Assembly (NCBI GenBank): GCA_902526965.1
Contig: CABZMT010000007.1
Location: 1-52,598 of the forward strand
DNA: 52,598 nucleotides
Source: an uncultured Alphaproteobacteria bacterium
GTDB taxonomy: Bacteria > Pseudomonadota > Alphaproteobacteria > HIMB59
Reading direction: 5' to 3'
Positions within the stretch are counted from its first letter, which is position 1; each line of letters opens with the position of its first letter. The notes under the pieces are model-generated. The model worked only from the letters and a program-made list of their open reading frames with translations, was not told the DNA's origin and made no database searches. Shown piece after piece: positions 34,407-42,656 of the stretch. A program made the position numbers and the translations under genes.

Positions 34407-34958
34407 TTGATACAAAGCAAACGATATTTTTTTATTATTTTAGTATTATTATCATACCAAATTTGTGTATCTCAGGTACATGCAAACAGCAATTCAGATC
34501 GTGTAGACTATTTAATAGAATTATTAAAAGAACCACTAGATGAGGAATCCCAAGAAGAAATTAAGGGCGCTATTATGAGAATTTGGAAAATTTCAAAAAG
34601 TGAAGAAATCCAACAAAAAATGAGTAATATTGGGCATTTTATAAGGTTTAAGCAATACCAAGAGGCAGAAGATTACCTATCTCTCATAATTCTTGAACAA
34701 GATGATTTTATGGATGCTTATTACCAAAGAGCAATCATTCATTATTATCAGGGAGAAATCAACGAGGCACGTTTAGATCTCCTAAGTGTTTTGTCTTTTG
34801 AGCCCAGACATTTTGATGCATTGAGAGTTTTAGCTTTAGTTTATGAGAAACAAAATAAAAAAAGTAAGGCTTACTATACATATAAAGAGCTTGAAAAGAT
34901 ACTTCCCCACGATGAAAATGTAAGAAGTAAATTAAAATCTTTAGAAAATTTAATTTGA
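34407..34958 (+). CDS. Exported TPR-repeat protein
   Basis: This 183-residue protein opens with a signal peptide (to about residue 26, SQVHA), then a helical region of TPR repeats: AYYQRAIIHYYQGEINEARLDLLSVL and FDALRVLALVYEKQNKKSKAYYTYKELEK have the characteristic A/Y...G...A pattern. TPR proteins mediate protein contacts; the partner is unknown. The frame starts with TTG at 34407 because the nearby ATG is followed by a stop; the predicted signal peptide supports TTG. The stop codon abuts the stop of the convergent YeiH gene with no intergenic base. It is the only plus-strand gene between 29 and 43.7 kb. Confidence 0.78.
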   Translation: MIQSKRYFFIILVLLSYQICVSQVHANSNSDRVDYLIELLKEPLDEESQEEIKGAIMRIWKISKSEEIQQKMSNIGHFIRFKQYQEAEDYLSLIILEQDDFMDAYYQRAIIHYYQGEINEARLDLLSVLSFEPRHFDALRVLALVYEKQNKKSKAYYTYKELEKILPHDENVRSKLKSLENLI

Positions 34959-36014
34959 TTAGATGTTTAGTCCTAATATAAAAATTAAAATACATATAGT
35001 AAAAAAACTTACAAAACTATAAACCATCCCAATTACTATAGGGACAAAGCTTTGACTGAATATTTTTTTTAAATTAATTGAAGCTCCAAGAGCAGTTAAT
35101 GCTAAACCAAAAAAAATAGTAATGACATTTTCTAAAATTTCTAAAATATTCATCCAAGTTATAGAACTAAAATAATAGCTATCTATAATTGCACGAATTA
35201 TAATTAAAACAATAAACCCTATTACAAATAATGGTATTGAATTTTTAATTTTTTCCAAAATTGATAAATTTTTGGAAGTGGTTTTTTCTGCTCTATTTTT
35301 TAAAATAACTAAAGATGGAATTAATATTGCTAGAAACAAATTTCTGTGTAGTTTAGTAATAGTAGCGATTTCAAGAACTTTATTATTTTGGTATAAATCA
35401 TTATGCACCATTGCTGCAGCCAATACTTGACTTGTATCATGGATACCTACACCTAAAAAAATACCCTTAGCTAGATCTGTTATAAAATACCATTCTATAA
35501 AAAAAGGATAAACAAATACAGCTAAGCTGCCCCAGAGAACAACAATCAATACTGCTGTACCAACATCATAATCTTTAGATTTTAAAACATTAGATGAGAC
35601 CATTATTGCTGTGACACCGCAAATGGACGTCCCAATTGCCAATAATTTTGAGATCTCTTTTTGAACAGGCCATAACTTTGAGAGGGCTAAATATGTCAAT
35701 AATATCAACAAAATTGTGATTATTATTATTCCTAATGATTGAACACTAACGCTGGCAAGTTGTGTAAAACTTATTTTTATTCCCAACAATACAATTGCTA
35801 ATTGAAGAATATTTTTTTTTATAAAATCACGTCCTTTTAGAATTTTTTCTGAAAATTGAAATAAATTGAAGAACAATATTCCCATAATAAGACATAGTAA
35901 ACTTAATGGCAAAACCGATATATTTAAAATGTAACTAAAAGGTTGTCTTAAAAAAATTGCAAATATGTAAATTAGACAAATAACTGTAATTCCTGATATA
36001 TTTCTACTAATCAT
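34959..36014 (-). CDS. YeiH/UPF0324-family putative sulfate exporter
   Basis: This 351-residue protein has about ten hydrophobic helices and the signature segments of the YeiH family: SKLLAIGTSICGVTAIMVSS, IFLGVGIHDTSQVLAAA and the C-terminal GLALTALGASINLKKI. Family members are annotated as putative sulfate or sulfite exporters and are often found beside organosulfur catabolic genes. Here it is the last gene of the eight-gene minus-strand operon (8-base overlap with the DUF3726 gene), which raises the possibility that the operon's substrate carries sulfur. Transport function has not been proved broadly for the family, so sulfate export is only the default label. Confidence 0.85.
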   Translation of the reverse strand: MISRNISGITVICLIYIFAIFLRQPFSYILNISVLPLSLLCLIMGILFFNLFQFSEKILKGRDFIKKNILQLAIVLLGIKISFTQLASVSVQSLGIIIITILLILLTYLALSKLWPVQKEISKLLAIGTSICGVTAIMVSSNVLKSKDYDVGTAVLIVVLWGSLAVFVYPFFIEWYFITDLAKGIFLGVGIHDTSQVLAAAMVHNDLYQNNKVLEIATITKLHRNLFLAILIPSLVILKNRAEKTTSKNLSILEKIKNSIPLFVIGFIVLIIIRAIIDSYYFSSITWMNILEILENVITIFFGLALTALGASINLKKIFSQSFVPIVIGMVYSFVSFFTICILIFILGLNI

Positions 36015-36603
36015 TATCTGTTAAACCAGCACCAGCTCCAGAAATTTTCTTCCCTTCTGTCTCTTCAACAAAAGTTTCAAGTGATAGTTTATATAGATAA
36101 TCCCAAGAACTTTGGTCATATAAGCTTTTCCTTTGAGTTGATATGGTTAAAGAAAAATCTGATAAATTATTAGGAACCACATTTTGATCTATAAAAAAAA
36201 TATCCCCAGGACTTATTGTAAAATTTAAAACTGATGACTTTAAATCAAAATAGAGTAAATTATTTTTTGCTGACTTAGATAAGAAAGGAAGAATTAATAA
36301 GGGCTCATTTATATTCTTGAACCTATGAATACGATGTAAGTCTTTATTATGAGATTGGTCAAGAAAAAAAATTCCGAAATGTATGGGGCAAAGGTTGCTG
36401 GTATCAGATTGACCTACATCCAAAAGTTTATTAAGTTTAGTAAGACCTAAATCAACTAGTCTCTTAAAACTTTCTAATCCTTGAAATTTAGATTGCTCTA
36501 ATACTCTTACTGCCTTTCCAGCCTCCTCAGAAACGCCCCAACTTAATCCCTTAGCACGTGATGATCTCTTAATTATTGTTTCAATTTCATATAAGGAGTG
36601 CAT
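36007..36603 (-). CDS. DUF3726-family protein
   Basis: This 198-residue protein matches the conserved DUF3726 pattern: an N-terminal LYEIETIIKRSSRAKGLSWGVSEEAGKA region (key residues W, G, EEAGKA) and a C-terminal ETFVEETEGKKISGAGAGLTDND. In many marine and soil alphaproteobacteria such a protein occurs beside the partner encoded just upstream. No catalytic residues are recognised and the function is unknown. It overlaps the upstream gene by one base (TAATG) and the downstream YeiH gene by eight. The conserved ending GAGAGLTDND and the SWGVSEEAG start suggest a small-molecule-binding or assembly role, but this is speculation from sequence. Confidence 0.72.
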   Translation of the reverse strand: MHSLYEIETIIKRSSRAKGLSWGVSEEAGKAVRVLEQSKFQGLESFKRLVDLGLTKLNKLLDVGQSDTSNLCPIHFGIFFLDQSHNKDLHRIHRFKNINEPLLILPFLSKSAKNNLLYFDLKSSVLNFTISPGDIFFIDQNVVPNNLSDFSLTISTQRKSLYDQSSWDYLYKLSLETFVEETEGKKISGAGAGLTDND

Positions 36604-38258
36604 TAAGCTATTTTTTTGTAAGACCAGGTATCGTTAGATGTACTTATTTCTTTCATTAAGGGAGCACCTTGATACATAGTTATTCTTACCCATCGATCAG
36701 AACGAGGATCAAATCGTGTTGCACCAAAAAAAGATAACTTTAGTCGTATCATATCAACTGGGATTAAAGTTTTTGAAATAGTGTTATCTTGAATTTCTGA
36801 GTAGGGCAGTTTTTCACATACCAGAACTCTTCTCAATATATGCCGATATTCTTGACTTTTTAACAAATAATAGCCTAAATCTCTTTTTAAATCATAAGAT
36901 TTTAAATCACCATAAAGTGCACTTATATCTCTTGCTATAGCTAGGGGTAGCTCTAATTCTGAGCCTTCCTCAGAAAATCTATCTGACATTCGAGGCTCTT
37001 GTTTATTTTTTGAGTAATACCAAAAATTAAAAATATTTTCTTTGTTATCAAAATCAATGTTTAGCAACCAGGTATATTGATTTTCAATTAATTTACACAC
37101 TTGATCAATTGTCTTTGATGTATCAATATCAAAGTACTTATCTTCATTTATAGACATTTCATAGCTGAGAGGTTCTACAATATCTGGATAAACCTCCATC
37201 ATTAATGAAACAATAAACTCACAGCACTCAGAATGAGTATTTGCTTCTGTCCACTCGTAAATAGAATTCCAAAAATAATTTTTCAAGGTATATGTTGAAT
37301 AAAAATTTTTAAAACTATCTAAGTCCTTTAAAAGCTGTTTATTTTTTTTCTTTTGGTAATCACTTTCTGTATTCCAATATTTAATATTGTCTTGAATAGT
37401 AGAAAGATATGACTCAAAAATATCTCTATCTTTTTGACTCACAGATAAAATTGATCGAATGGCTTTTAATGCTTTTTCTTTTGCAATGATCCATTGATTT
37501 AATAAAGCTGGATGATTTACTATAAAGGGTGCCATTCCCAAACCTGTAGAATTACCAATTCCTAAATTTCTAGCAATATCTTCGCTAAGTTTAATTGCCT
37601 TGCTTGGAGAGCGAAAGTGAGCCACATGGTTGACAACATCGAAAGTAAATTGTCTTGCGAGGTATACGAGCATCATCTCTAATCTAAATGGCCCTTTAAG
37701 CTCTTCTCTATCTTGAATTTTAATTCGATCAGCTAATCCAAATTTTCCAGAGCCATAAACAGCAGTAGTTCGATAAAGATAACCCACGCTGTATAGAAGT
37801 TTAGTATCAGGTTGTACACCTTTAGACAGTTTATCTACTACGTGTTCAAAAACACGTACTGATTTGTTAGCTCGAGATAGGCAAAGTTCTCTTTCACTCA
37901 CTCTTCCCTGCTCTTGGAGAGGAACATTAGCTTTAAGCCTTTCAATATCCTCTTTAGCTGGAACTCCATCAAATAAAACAAAAGATGCATCCCATTTCGT
38001 AGCTATAACTCGATCAGATCTCTCACTATCTTCAATATGATTTGAAAAGCAAATTAGGGAGTATTGTTTTTGCCCATTATTTACAACATAAACAATATGA
38101 CCAAAGCCTCGATTATCTAAGTTGAATTCATGAGTTTTAAATTCCCAATACTTAAATTCTCTTATAAAGCTTCTTAGAAAAGACAATTTAGATTGATGAA
38201 AGGAGCCTAATCGGTCTAATTTCATGACTAATTCTGGTTTTCTTAAATCTATTTGCAT
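36603..38258 (-). CDS. Conserved protein of about 550 aa with unknown function (DUF3726 partner)
   Basis: This 551-residue cytoplasmic-looking protein has no signal peptide or membrane helix. I recognise no catalytic domain. Conserved-looking, motif-rich patches stand out: GYLYRTTAVYGSGKFGLADR (about residues 161-180), the RQFTFDVVNHVAHFRSP helix, FWYYSKNKQEPRMSDRFSEEG, and the C-terminal RFDPRSDRWVRITMYQGAPL. Such dense Arg/Tyr/Trp clusters are typical of a substrate site rather than a scaffold. It is coupled to the dipeptidase-like gene (TGATG) and to DUF3726 (TAATG), so it is very likely a fixed partner of the latter. I take the ATG at 38258; a TTG one codon earlier is in frame. Confidence 0.7.
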   Translation of the reverse strand: MQIDLRKPELVMKLDRLGSFHQSKLSFLRSFIREFKYWEFKTHEFNLDNRGFGHIVYVVNNGQKQYSLICFSNHIEDSERSDRVIATKWDASFVLFDGVPAKEDIERLKANVPLQEQGRVSERELCLSRANKSVRVFEHVVDKLSKGVQPDTKLLYSVGYLYRTTAVYGSGKFGLADRIKIQDREELKGPFRLEMMLVYLARQFTFDVVNHVAHFRSPSKAIKLSEDIARNLGIGNSTGLGMAPFIVNHPALLNQWIIAKEKALKAIRSILSVSQKDRDIFESYLSTIQDNIKYWNTESDYQKKKNKQLLKDLDSFKNFYSTYTLKNYFWNSIYEWTEANTHSECCEFIVSLMMEVYPDIVEPLSYEMSINEDKYFDIDTSKTIDQVCKLIENQYTWLLNIDFDNKENIFNFWYYSKNKQEPRMSDRFSEEGSELELPLAIARDISALYGDLKSYDLKRDLGYYLLKSQEYRHILRRVLVCEKLPYSEIQDNTISKTLIPVDMIRLKLSFFGATRFDPRSDRWVRITMYQGAPLMKEISTSNDTWSYKKIA

Positions 38259-39226
38259 CAATCAAATTTCTTATAAAAATTGTACCAATTATTACCCAAG
38301 ATGTCGTGCGTCTCATCTTCGCTGAAGCCAACATCTCTTAAACCTTTATGGAGATTTTCAAAACCTCTAGCATCTTTAAACCATGAGGGCTGTGGAGGAA
38401 AACCTGCATTATTAGCTGTTCCTTCACCAAAATCTTTTGTTTTTGTCCAAGTACCATTTCTCATCCATTCAACTATGCTATCAGGATGATGAATACAAAG
38501 ATCTGAGCCAATACCAATTTGCTTAACAGATATTTTTTTTGTACTTTCTGCAATCATCTCACAAAATGATTGAAGAGTGCAATTTGAAGTATCTTTAAGA
38601 TGGTGAGGATATAATGAGAACCCGATCATTCCGCCACTGTCGTTTAATGCTTTTAATACTTCATCTGATTTATTTCGAAGCCCCTGATGCCAGAACAAAG
38701 GATTGGCATGACTTACAACAATTGGCTGGATAGAAATTTCAATTGCCTCTAAAGTTGAAAATTCTGCTGAGTGGGACATATCAACAATCATATTTACCCG
38801 ATTCATCTCTTTAATAACTTCTTTTCCCATTCGAGTTACACCACTATCACGTTTTTCATAACACCCAGTGGCTAGTAATGATTGATTATTGTAAGTAAGT
38901 TGCATGAATAGTACGCCCAATTCTTTTAGAGACTCTACATAATCAATATTATCTTCAACAGGAGAGCAATTTTGTAAGCCATAAAATATAGCAGTCTTAT
39001 TCTCTAGCTTAGCTTTAGCAATATCTTTTGAACTTTTGCCTTGAAAGATTAAATCTTTGTTTTTTTCAAAATAAGTATCCCAAGTCTTTATATTAGAGAG
39101 AACCTCGTCGTAGTCTTCGTGATAACAAATTGTTGCATGAACTGCATCTAATTGAGCTTCACGATTTATTTCAAATATTTCTCTAGACCAGTTACAATAC
39201 TGAAGATTGTCGACTCGAAAATTCAT
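38258..39226 (-). CDS. M19 (renal dipeptidase-like) protein lacking part of the metal site
   Basis: This 322-residue TIM-barrel protein is of the M19 dipeptidase family. Two His of the metal site are kept (His152 in VDMSHSAE and His173 in VVSHANP), and FMQLTYNNQSLLATG and GIGSDLC follow the family plan. The N-terminal HxD motif that binds the first zinc is absent (the N-terminus reads NLQYCNWSREIF), and the bridging Glu of VEGG is replaced by Gln85 in GLQNCSP. This matches a subfamily that travels with marine alphaproteobacterial catabolic genes. Hydrolysis of dipeptides by the usual two-zinc mechanism looks unlikely. It is coupled to the unknown gene downstream and 7 bases after the aldehyde dehydrogenase. 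Confidence 0.8.
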   Translation of the reverse strand: MNFRVDNLQYCNWSREIFEINREAQLDAVHATICYHEDYDEVLSNIKTWDTYFEKNKDLIFQGKSSKDIAKAKLENKTAIFYGLQNCSPVEDNIDYVESLKELGVLFMQLTYNNQSLLATGCYEKRDSGVTRMGKEVIKEMNRVNMIVDMSHSAEFSTLEAIEISIQPIVVSHANPLFWHQGLRNKSDEVLKALNDSGGMIGFSLYPHHLKDTSNCTLQSFCEMIAESTKKISVKQIGIGSDLCIHHPDSIVEWMRNGTWTKTKDFGEGTANNAGFPPQPSWFKDARGFENLHKGLRDVGFSEDETHDILGNNWYNFYKKFD

Positions 39227-39233
39227 CTGAGAA

Positions 39234-40673
39234 TTATACGGATCCAGAATTAATGTAGGAAGTCTTTACTTGAGAGTAAAAGTCTCTGGCGTAAGTTCCC
39301 TGCTCACGAGGACCAAAACTTGAGGCTTTTCTTCCTCCAAAGGGTACATGATAATCTAAGCCAGCAGTTGGTAAATTGACAGTTGTTACACCAGTTTTAA
39401 TATTTTGTTTAAAAAACTCAGCTTTTGCTAATGAATTTGTAATAATACCACTGGATAGTCCAAAATCTGTAGCATTAGCAATTTCAAGAGCGTGATCTAA
39501 GTTCTTTGCAGGAATAACACACGCGATTGGTCCAAACATTTCCTCTTGGTTAATGCGAGATTTATTATCTCCATCAATGAACAAGGTTGGTTCCATATAA
39601 TATCCTGGAGTCCTCATATTCATAGGGTTACCTCCAAACGCAAGTTTGGCTTCACTTTTACCAACTTCGATATAATTTAAATTTGACTCAAACTGAGATT
39701 GATTTGAGGCAGGTCCCATTTGTGTTCCTTCATCTAAAGCATGTCCTACTTTTAAGTTTTTAATATTCTCTAATAAGCCTTTTACAAAATCTTTATAAAT
39801 ATTTTCATGAACAATTAATCTTGAGGAAGCAGTACACTTTTGACCTGTTCCACCATACGCTCCATTAACCGCACATGTAATGGCTGTTTCCAAATCTGCA
39901 TCATCCATCACAACTAGTGGGTTTTTAGAGCCCATTTCCATTTGCATTTTTTTCATAGTAGGTGAAGAGTTTTGATAAAGTTGTTTTCCAACTTCAACAG
40001 ATCCAGTAAAAGTGATTGCAGCAATCTCAGGATGGATTGCTATTTTGTGGCCGACATCACCTCCAGAACCTAAGACTAAATTAAATAAACCATCAGGTAT
40101 ATCTTGCTTAACAATTATCTCAGTTAAAGCGATAGCGCTTCCTATTGTTAGAGAGGCTGGTTTTAAGATCACGGCATTACCACACATCATTGCAGGCGCT
40201 GCTTTCCATGCAGGTATCGCTATTGGAAAATTCCAAGGTGAAATAATACCAACTACACCTAGAGGTTCTCTTGATATTTCAACTTGAAAACCTGGTCTAG
40301 TTGAGGGAATTTTCTCACCATATAAACGTAAACACTCTGAACCGTAATACTGAAATTGTTGACCAGCTCTTGATACTTCACCAATACCCTCGTTTAATGG
40401 TTTTCCCTCTTCTCGAGATAATAATTCTCCAATTTGTTGGGATTTTTGGATTAATTCATCACCTATATCTATAAGTATCTGTGATTTCTTTTCAATTCCT
40501 ACGGTCTCCCACTCTTTTTGAGCGATAGCGGCAGAACGAATAGATTGTTCAAATTGTTCATCAGTACAAGTAGTATATTCATCGATTATTTCGGAAGTAT
40601 CAGAAGGATTAATATTTTTAATTGAACTGGTACCTTCGACCCACTGGCCAGCAATATAGTTAGATGTTTTCAT
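39234..40673 (-). CDS. Aldehyde dehydrogenase, alpha-ketoglutarate-semialdehyde dehydrogenase-like
   Basis: This 479-residue NAD(P)-dependent aldehyde dehydrogenase has its nucleophile Cys280 (GGTGQKCTAS) and general base Glu246 (MQMEMGSKNP), with PWNFPIAIPAWKAAPA and the C-terminal GGRKASSFGPREQG. The latter and the ANYIAGQWVEG-type opening match the alpha-ketoglutaric semialdehyde dehydrogenase (KGSADH) group, which oxidises 2,5-dioxovalerate to 2-oxoglutarate in hydroxyproline, arabinose and glucarate degradation. The pathway here has no obvious racemase or dehydratase neighbours. Only three bases separate it from the ATPase gene upstream, so it is in the operon. Substrate is inferred, not proven; succinate semialdehyde or betaine aldehyde are less likely from the motifs. 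Confidence 0.82.
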   Translation of the reverse strand: MKTSNYIAGQWVEGTSSIKNINPSDTSEIIDEYTTCTDEQFEQSIRSAAIAQKEWETVGIEKKSQILIDIGDELIQKSQQIGELLSREEGKPLNEGIGEVSRAGQQFQYYGSECLRLYGEKIPSTRPGFQVEISREPLGVVGIISPWNFPIAIPAWKAAPAMMCGNAVILKPASLTIGSAIALTEIIVKQDIPDGLFNLVLGSGGDVGHKIAIHPEIAAITFTGSVEVGKQLYQNSSPTMKKMQMEMGSKNPLVVMDDADLETAITCAVNGAYGGTGQKCTASSRLIVHENIYKDFVKGLLENIKNLKVGHALDEGTQMGPASNQSQFESNLNYIEVGKSEAKLAFGGNPMNMRTPGYYMEPTLFIDGDNKSRINQEEMFGPIACVIPAKNLDHALEIANATDFGLSSGIITNSLAKAEFFKQNIKTGVTTVNLPTAGLDYHVPFGGRKASSFGPREQGTYARDFYSQVKTSYINSGSV

Positions 40674-40676
40674 AAG

Positions 40677-41699
40677 TTATCTTTTTAAGATCTCAGAAAG
40701 TTTTTGTGTAGATAAAAAACCTACATTTTTTTTATGTTTGTCTTGAATGACTAAGTTATCAGGTTTGTCTGAAATAACTTTATCAATAAAACGATCAATA
40801 AAATCATCTTGGTCTATTGGCATAGCCCCACTGAGATCTTGGCCATTAATTTCACTCATTATATGTTTTGCTTTAATCACCCTTGCTCTATTCACATCTT
40901 CTACGAAGTCTTTTACATACTTTGTTTTTGGATTTAGCAAAATCTCTGCAGGTATTCCCTCTTGATCCATAATTCCATCTTTTAAAATAGCTATACGGTC
41001 TCCAATTTTTAAAGCCTCGTCAAGGTCATGTGTAATAAAAACGACTGTTTTATGAAGTTCGTCTTGAAGTTCTAAAAGTATATCTTGCATATCTTTACGG
41101 ATTAGAGGATCCAGTGCACTAAAAGCTTCATCCATCAAAAGAATATCACCGTCATTTGTTAAGGCCCTAGCTAAACCCACGCGTTGTTGCATTCCACCTG
41201 ATAAATGTTGAGGATATTTATCCTCATAGCCTGATAAACCAACTCTTTCAATCCATCGAAGAGCACTTTTGTTTGCATCTTCTTCACTAATATTCTGTAT
41301 ATGAAGACCAAAAATGGTATTTTGTAAAACAGTTTTATGGGGAAGTAAGGCAAAACGTTGAAAGACCATCGCAGTCTTGCTTCTTCTAAAACTTCGAAGT
41401 TCCTCTTCATTCATTTTTAAAACTTCATCACCATCGACAGTTACACTTCCATCTGTGGGTTCAATTAATCTATTTATATGCCTAATTAAAGTTGATTTTC
41501 CAGATCCAGATAATCCCATAACAACCTGAACAGATTGAGCATGAATATCGAGGTTAATGTCTTTTAACCCAAGAACATGATTATGCTTTTCCAACAATTC
41601 ATCTTTTCCAACTCCATTTTTTACATGCTCCATTGCAGCTTTGGGATTTTTTCCAAAAATTTTATAAAGATTTTTAATCTGTATTTTTGCTTCTGACAT
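40677..41699 (-). CDS. OpuA/ProV-type ABC transporter ATPase
   Basis: This 340-residue ATPase is of the glycine betaine/proline (ProV/OpuAA) group. It has the N-terminal extension KIQIKNLYKIFGKNPKAAMEHVKNG typical of ProV, Walker A GLSGSGKSTLI, the Q-loop VFQRFALLPH, signature LSGGMQQRVG, Walker B DILLMDEAFSALDPL and the switch His in FITHDLDEA. After residue 270 only a shortened CBS-like tail remains; the usual paired CBS domains that gate transport by ionic strength appear truncated. It is one base from the permease gene and three bases from the aldehyde dehydrogenase. The transporter imports a quaternary-amine-like or other zwitterionic solute. Confidence 0.9.
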   Translation of the reverse strand: MSEAKIQIKNLYKIFGKNPKAAMEHVKNGVGKDELLEKHNHVLGLKDINLDIHAQSVQVVMGLSGSGKSTLIRHINRLIEPTDGSVTVDGDEVLKMNEEELRSFRRSKTAMVFQRFALLPHKTVLQNTIFGLHIQNISEEDANKSALRWIERVGLSGYEDKYPQHLSGGMQQRVGLARALTNDGDILLMDEAFSALDPLIRKDMQDILLELQDELHKTVVFITHDLDEALKIGDRIAILKDGIMDQEGIPAEILLNPKTKYVKDFVEDVNRARVIKAKHIMSEINGQDLSGAMPIDQDDFIDRFIDKVISDKPDNLVIQDKHKKNVGFLSTQKLSEILKR

Positions 41700-42590
41700 T
41701 TAAACTATTTTACCGGAGCGATGTTTTTGAATTCGTTGACCATAAGACTGGGATACTCTATCAAAAACAATAGCTACGATTACTATGGCAAGTCCATATA
41801 ATACACCTTTGGTAAAATATTGATTATATATAGATTGTAAAACTGGTTGGCCTAAGCCTTTCACACCTATCATTGAAGCAATAATAACCATCGCTAAAGC
41901 CATCATAATAGTCTGATTAATGCCAGCAAAAATTGTTGGTAAAGCTAAAGGGAGTTGAACCTGATATAGCTTTTGTTTTTTGGTGGCACCAAATGCATCT
42001 GCAGCTTCTAAAGCCTCTTTGTCCACTTCTCGAATACCTAAATTAGTTAATCTAATTAAAGGAGGTATTGCATAAATTACAACAGCAATTAATCCTGGTA
42101 TCTTTCCAATGCCCATTAACATTACGATAGGTATCAAATATACAAATGGTGGCATTGTTTGCATGACATCTAAAATTGGGGTAACTATACTTTGGGTACG
42201 ATCAGACCTAGACATTGCTATTCCTGTTGGTAGACCTATTACAACGGACATTATTACAGATGTAAGTATGATAGCAATAGTGCTCATTGTTTCATCCCAC
42301 ATCCTAAAGTACCCTATAAACACAAAAGCTAAAAAAGTTCCAATCACTAACTTAATACTTCTACTTCCCCAATAAGTAAGACCTAAAAGAACAATCATAA
42401 ATATCGGCCAGGGTGTAGCAATAAGAGTTTTTTCAAAAAAAACTAACATTTTTAAAAGCGGATCAAACATTGCATCAATTAAATCACCCCATTCACGAGC
42501 AAAATCTTTATAACTAGCATCAACACCTTTTTTGAATTCGCGAAACTGTTTGTTAGGCATTTCTGGAAAATCTGTTAGGAAATTAGACAT
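41700..42590 (-). CDS. OpuA/ProW-type ABC transporter permease
   Basis: This 296-residue inner-membrane permease has a hydrophilic N-terminus (about 1-45) followed by around seven helices. The EAADAFGATKKQKLYQVQLPLALPTIFAGINQ segment contains the EAA loop contacting the ATPase, and LDVMQTMPPFVYLIPIVML is the ProW-type substrate-path helix. The AMVIIASMIGVKGLGQPVLQ segment is family-typical. It is directly followed by the ATPase gene with no intergenic base. A terminator-like hairpin separates it from the binding-protein gene upstream, which would make the binding protein more abundant than the membrane parts. Substrate class (betaine, proline betaine, carnitine, ectoine or similar) follows from the family only. 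Confidence 0.92.
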   Translation of the reverse strand: MSNFLTDFPEMPNKQFREFKKGVDASYKDFAREWGDLIDAMFDPLLKMLVFFEKTLIATPWPIFMIVLLGLTYWGSRSIKLVIGTFLAFVFIGYFRMWDETMSTIAIILTSVIMSVVIGLPTGIAMSRSDRTQSIVTPILDVMQTMPPFVYLIPIVMLMGIGKIPGLIAVVIYAIPPLIRLTNLGIREVDKEALEAADAFGATKKQKLYQVQLPLALPTIFAGINQTIMMALAMVIIASMIGVKGLGQPVLQSIYNQYFTKGVLYGLAIVIVAIVFDRVSQSYGQRIQKHRSGKIV

Positions 42591-42618
42591 GTGTATAAAA
42601 ATTCATTTTAAAAAAAAA

Positions 42619-42639
42619 CCTGGGGACATAGTCCCCAGG
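42619..42639 (-). terminator. Attenuator-type hairpin between binding protein and permease genes
   Basis: CCTGGGGAC (42631-42639 read on the minus strand) and GTCCCCAGG form a perfect 9-bp stem with a three-base loop, followed on the minus strand by a T9 tract (bases 42618-42610). This is a strong intrinsic terminator within the operon, 18 bases after the binding-protein stop and 28 before the permease start. Partial read-through would give an excess of binding-protein message, as in other ABC importer operons. Confidence 0.92.
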
Positions 42640-42656
42640 TAAATAGTATAAAGCTT

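Noticed and set aside
39234..40673. Betaine aldehyde dehydrogenase partner of the choline-dehydrogenase-like gene
   Set aside because: C-terminal and N-terminal motifs fit the ketoglutarate-semialdehyde group better, and it lies in a different operon 14 kb away.
41171..41410. Same-strand frame of 79 codons inside the ProV-type ATPase gene
   Set aside because: It is an alternative frame of a fully conserved ABC ATPase.
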